Of a stretch of 15,369 nucleotides of DNA, positions 14,029 to 15,369 are shown in pieces. Numbering within the stretch: the stretch's first letter is position 1; each line of letters begins with the position of its first letter. Source of the stretch: Streptosporangiaceae bacterium (lineage in GTDB: Bacteria > Actinomycetota > Actinomycetes > Streptosporangiales > Streptosporangiaceae); assembly GCA_030045295.1 (NCBI GenBank), contig JASIGD010000371.1, forward strand, positions 1 through 15,369, read 5' to 3'. The notes beneath the pieces were generated by a model. It had not been told where the DNA came from and did not search any database. It saw only the letters and a list, made by a program, of their open reading frames with translations. Both the position numbers and the translations under genes were made by a program.

Positions 14029-15369
<1,341 letters not shown>

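Overview
The window is very GC-rich with strongly GC-biased third codon positions, has GTG starts, and encodes an ECF sigma factor with a SnoaL-like tail, a KMGKS-type leucyl-tRNA synthetase and GHKL/sacsin-type ATPase typical of filamentous high-GC actinomycetes. I place it in Actinomycetota without naming a genus. No tRNA, rRNA, CRISPR array, insertion sequence or phage gene was seen.

Layout: (1) 1-273, minus strand: start of a conserved actinobacterial protein of unknown function, cut by the window edge. (2) 293-3309, plus strand: a small cupin, an ECF sigma factor with a SnoaL-like C-terminal domain, and a glutamine-synthetase-family ligase. They run in the same direction with short gaps that each carry a small inverted repeat. 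(3) 9030-3269, minus strand: five closely packed genes that look like one operon: SGNH/GDSL hydrolase, leucyl-tRNA synthetase, MetE C-terminal-type methyltransferase, class I SAM methyltransferase and NRDE/TANGO2-family protein. A good promoter (TTGACA-N18-TAGCGT) lies before the hydrolase, with two copies of a 15-bp repeat just downstream. (4) 9528-9253, minus: a small four-cysteine protein. (5) 11474-9765, minus: a CPA1-type Na+/H+ antiporter, divergent from (6) 11518-13968, plus: a sacsin-type HSP90-like ATPase. (7) 14029 to the end, plus: a FadD/AlkK-type acyl-CoA ligase, cut by the window edge, with its own promoter overlapping the previous stop codon.

The most unusual item is the leucyl-tRNA synthetase. 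The catalytic core, zinc-region motif, KMSKS-loop and C-terminal domain are all present, but the CP1 editing domain is cleanly missing: the residues that normally flank it are joined by a short Gly/Pro/Ser link. The leucine pocket also carries Phe where actinobacterial and E. coli enzymes have Met. Because it sits in an operon with a hydrolase, two methyltransferase-type enzymes and an NRDE protein rather than with housekeeping genes, it is probably a specialised paralogue (resistance copy, or supplier of unusual aminoacyl-tRNA/aminoacyl-adenylate). That role is inference; the domain loss is read directly from the sequence.
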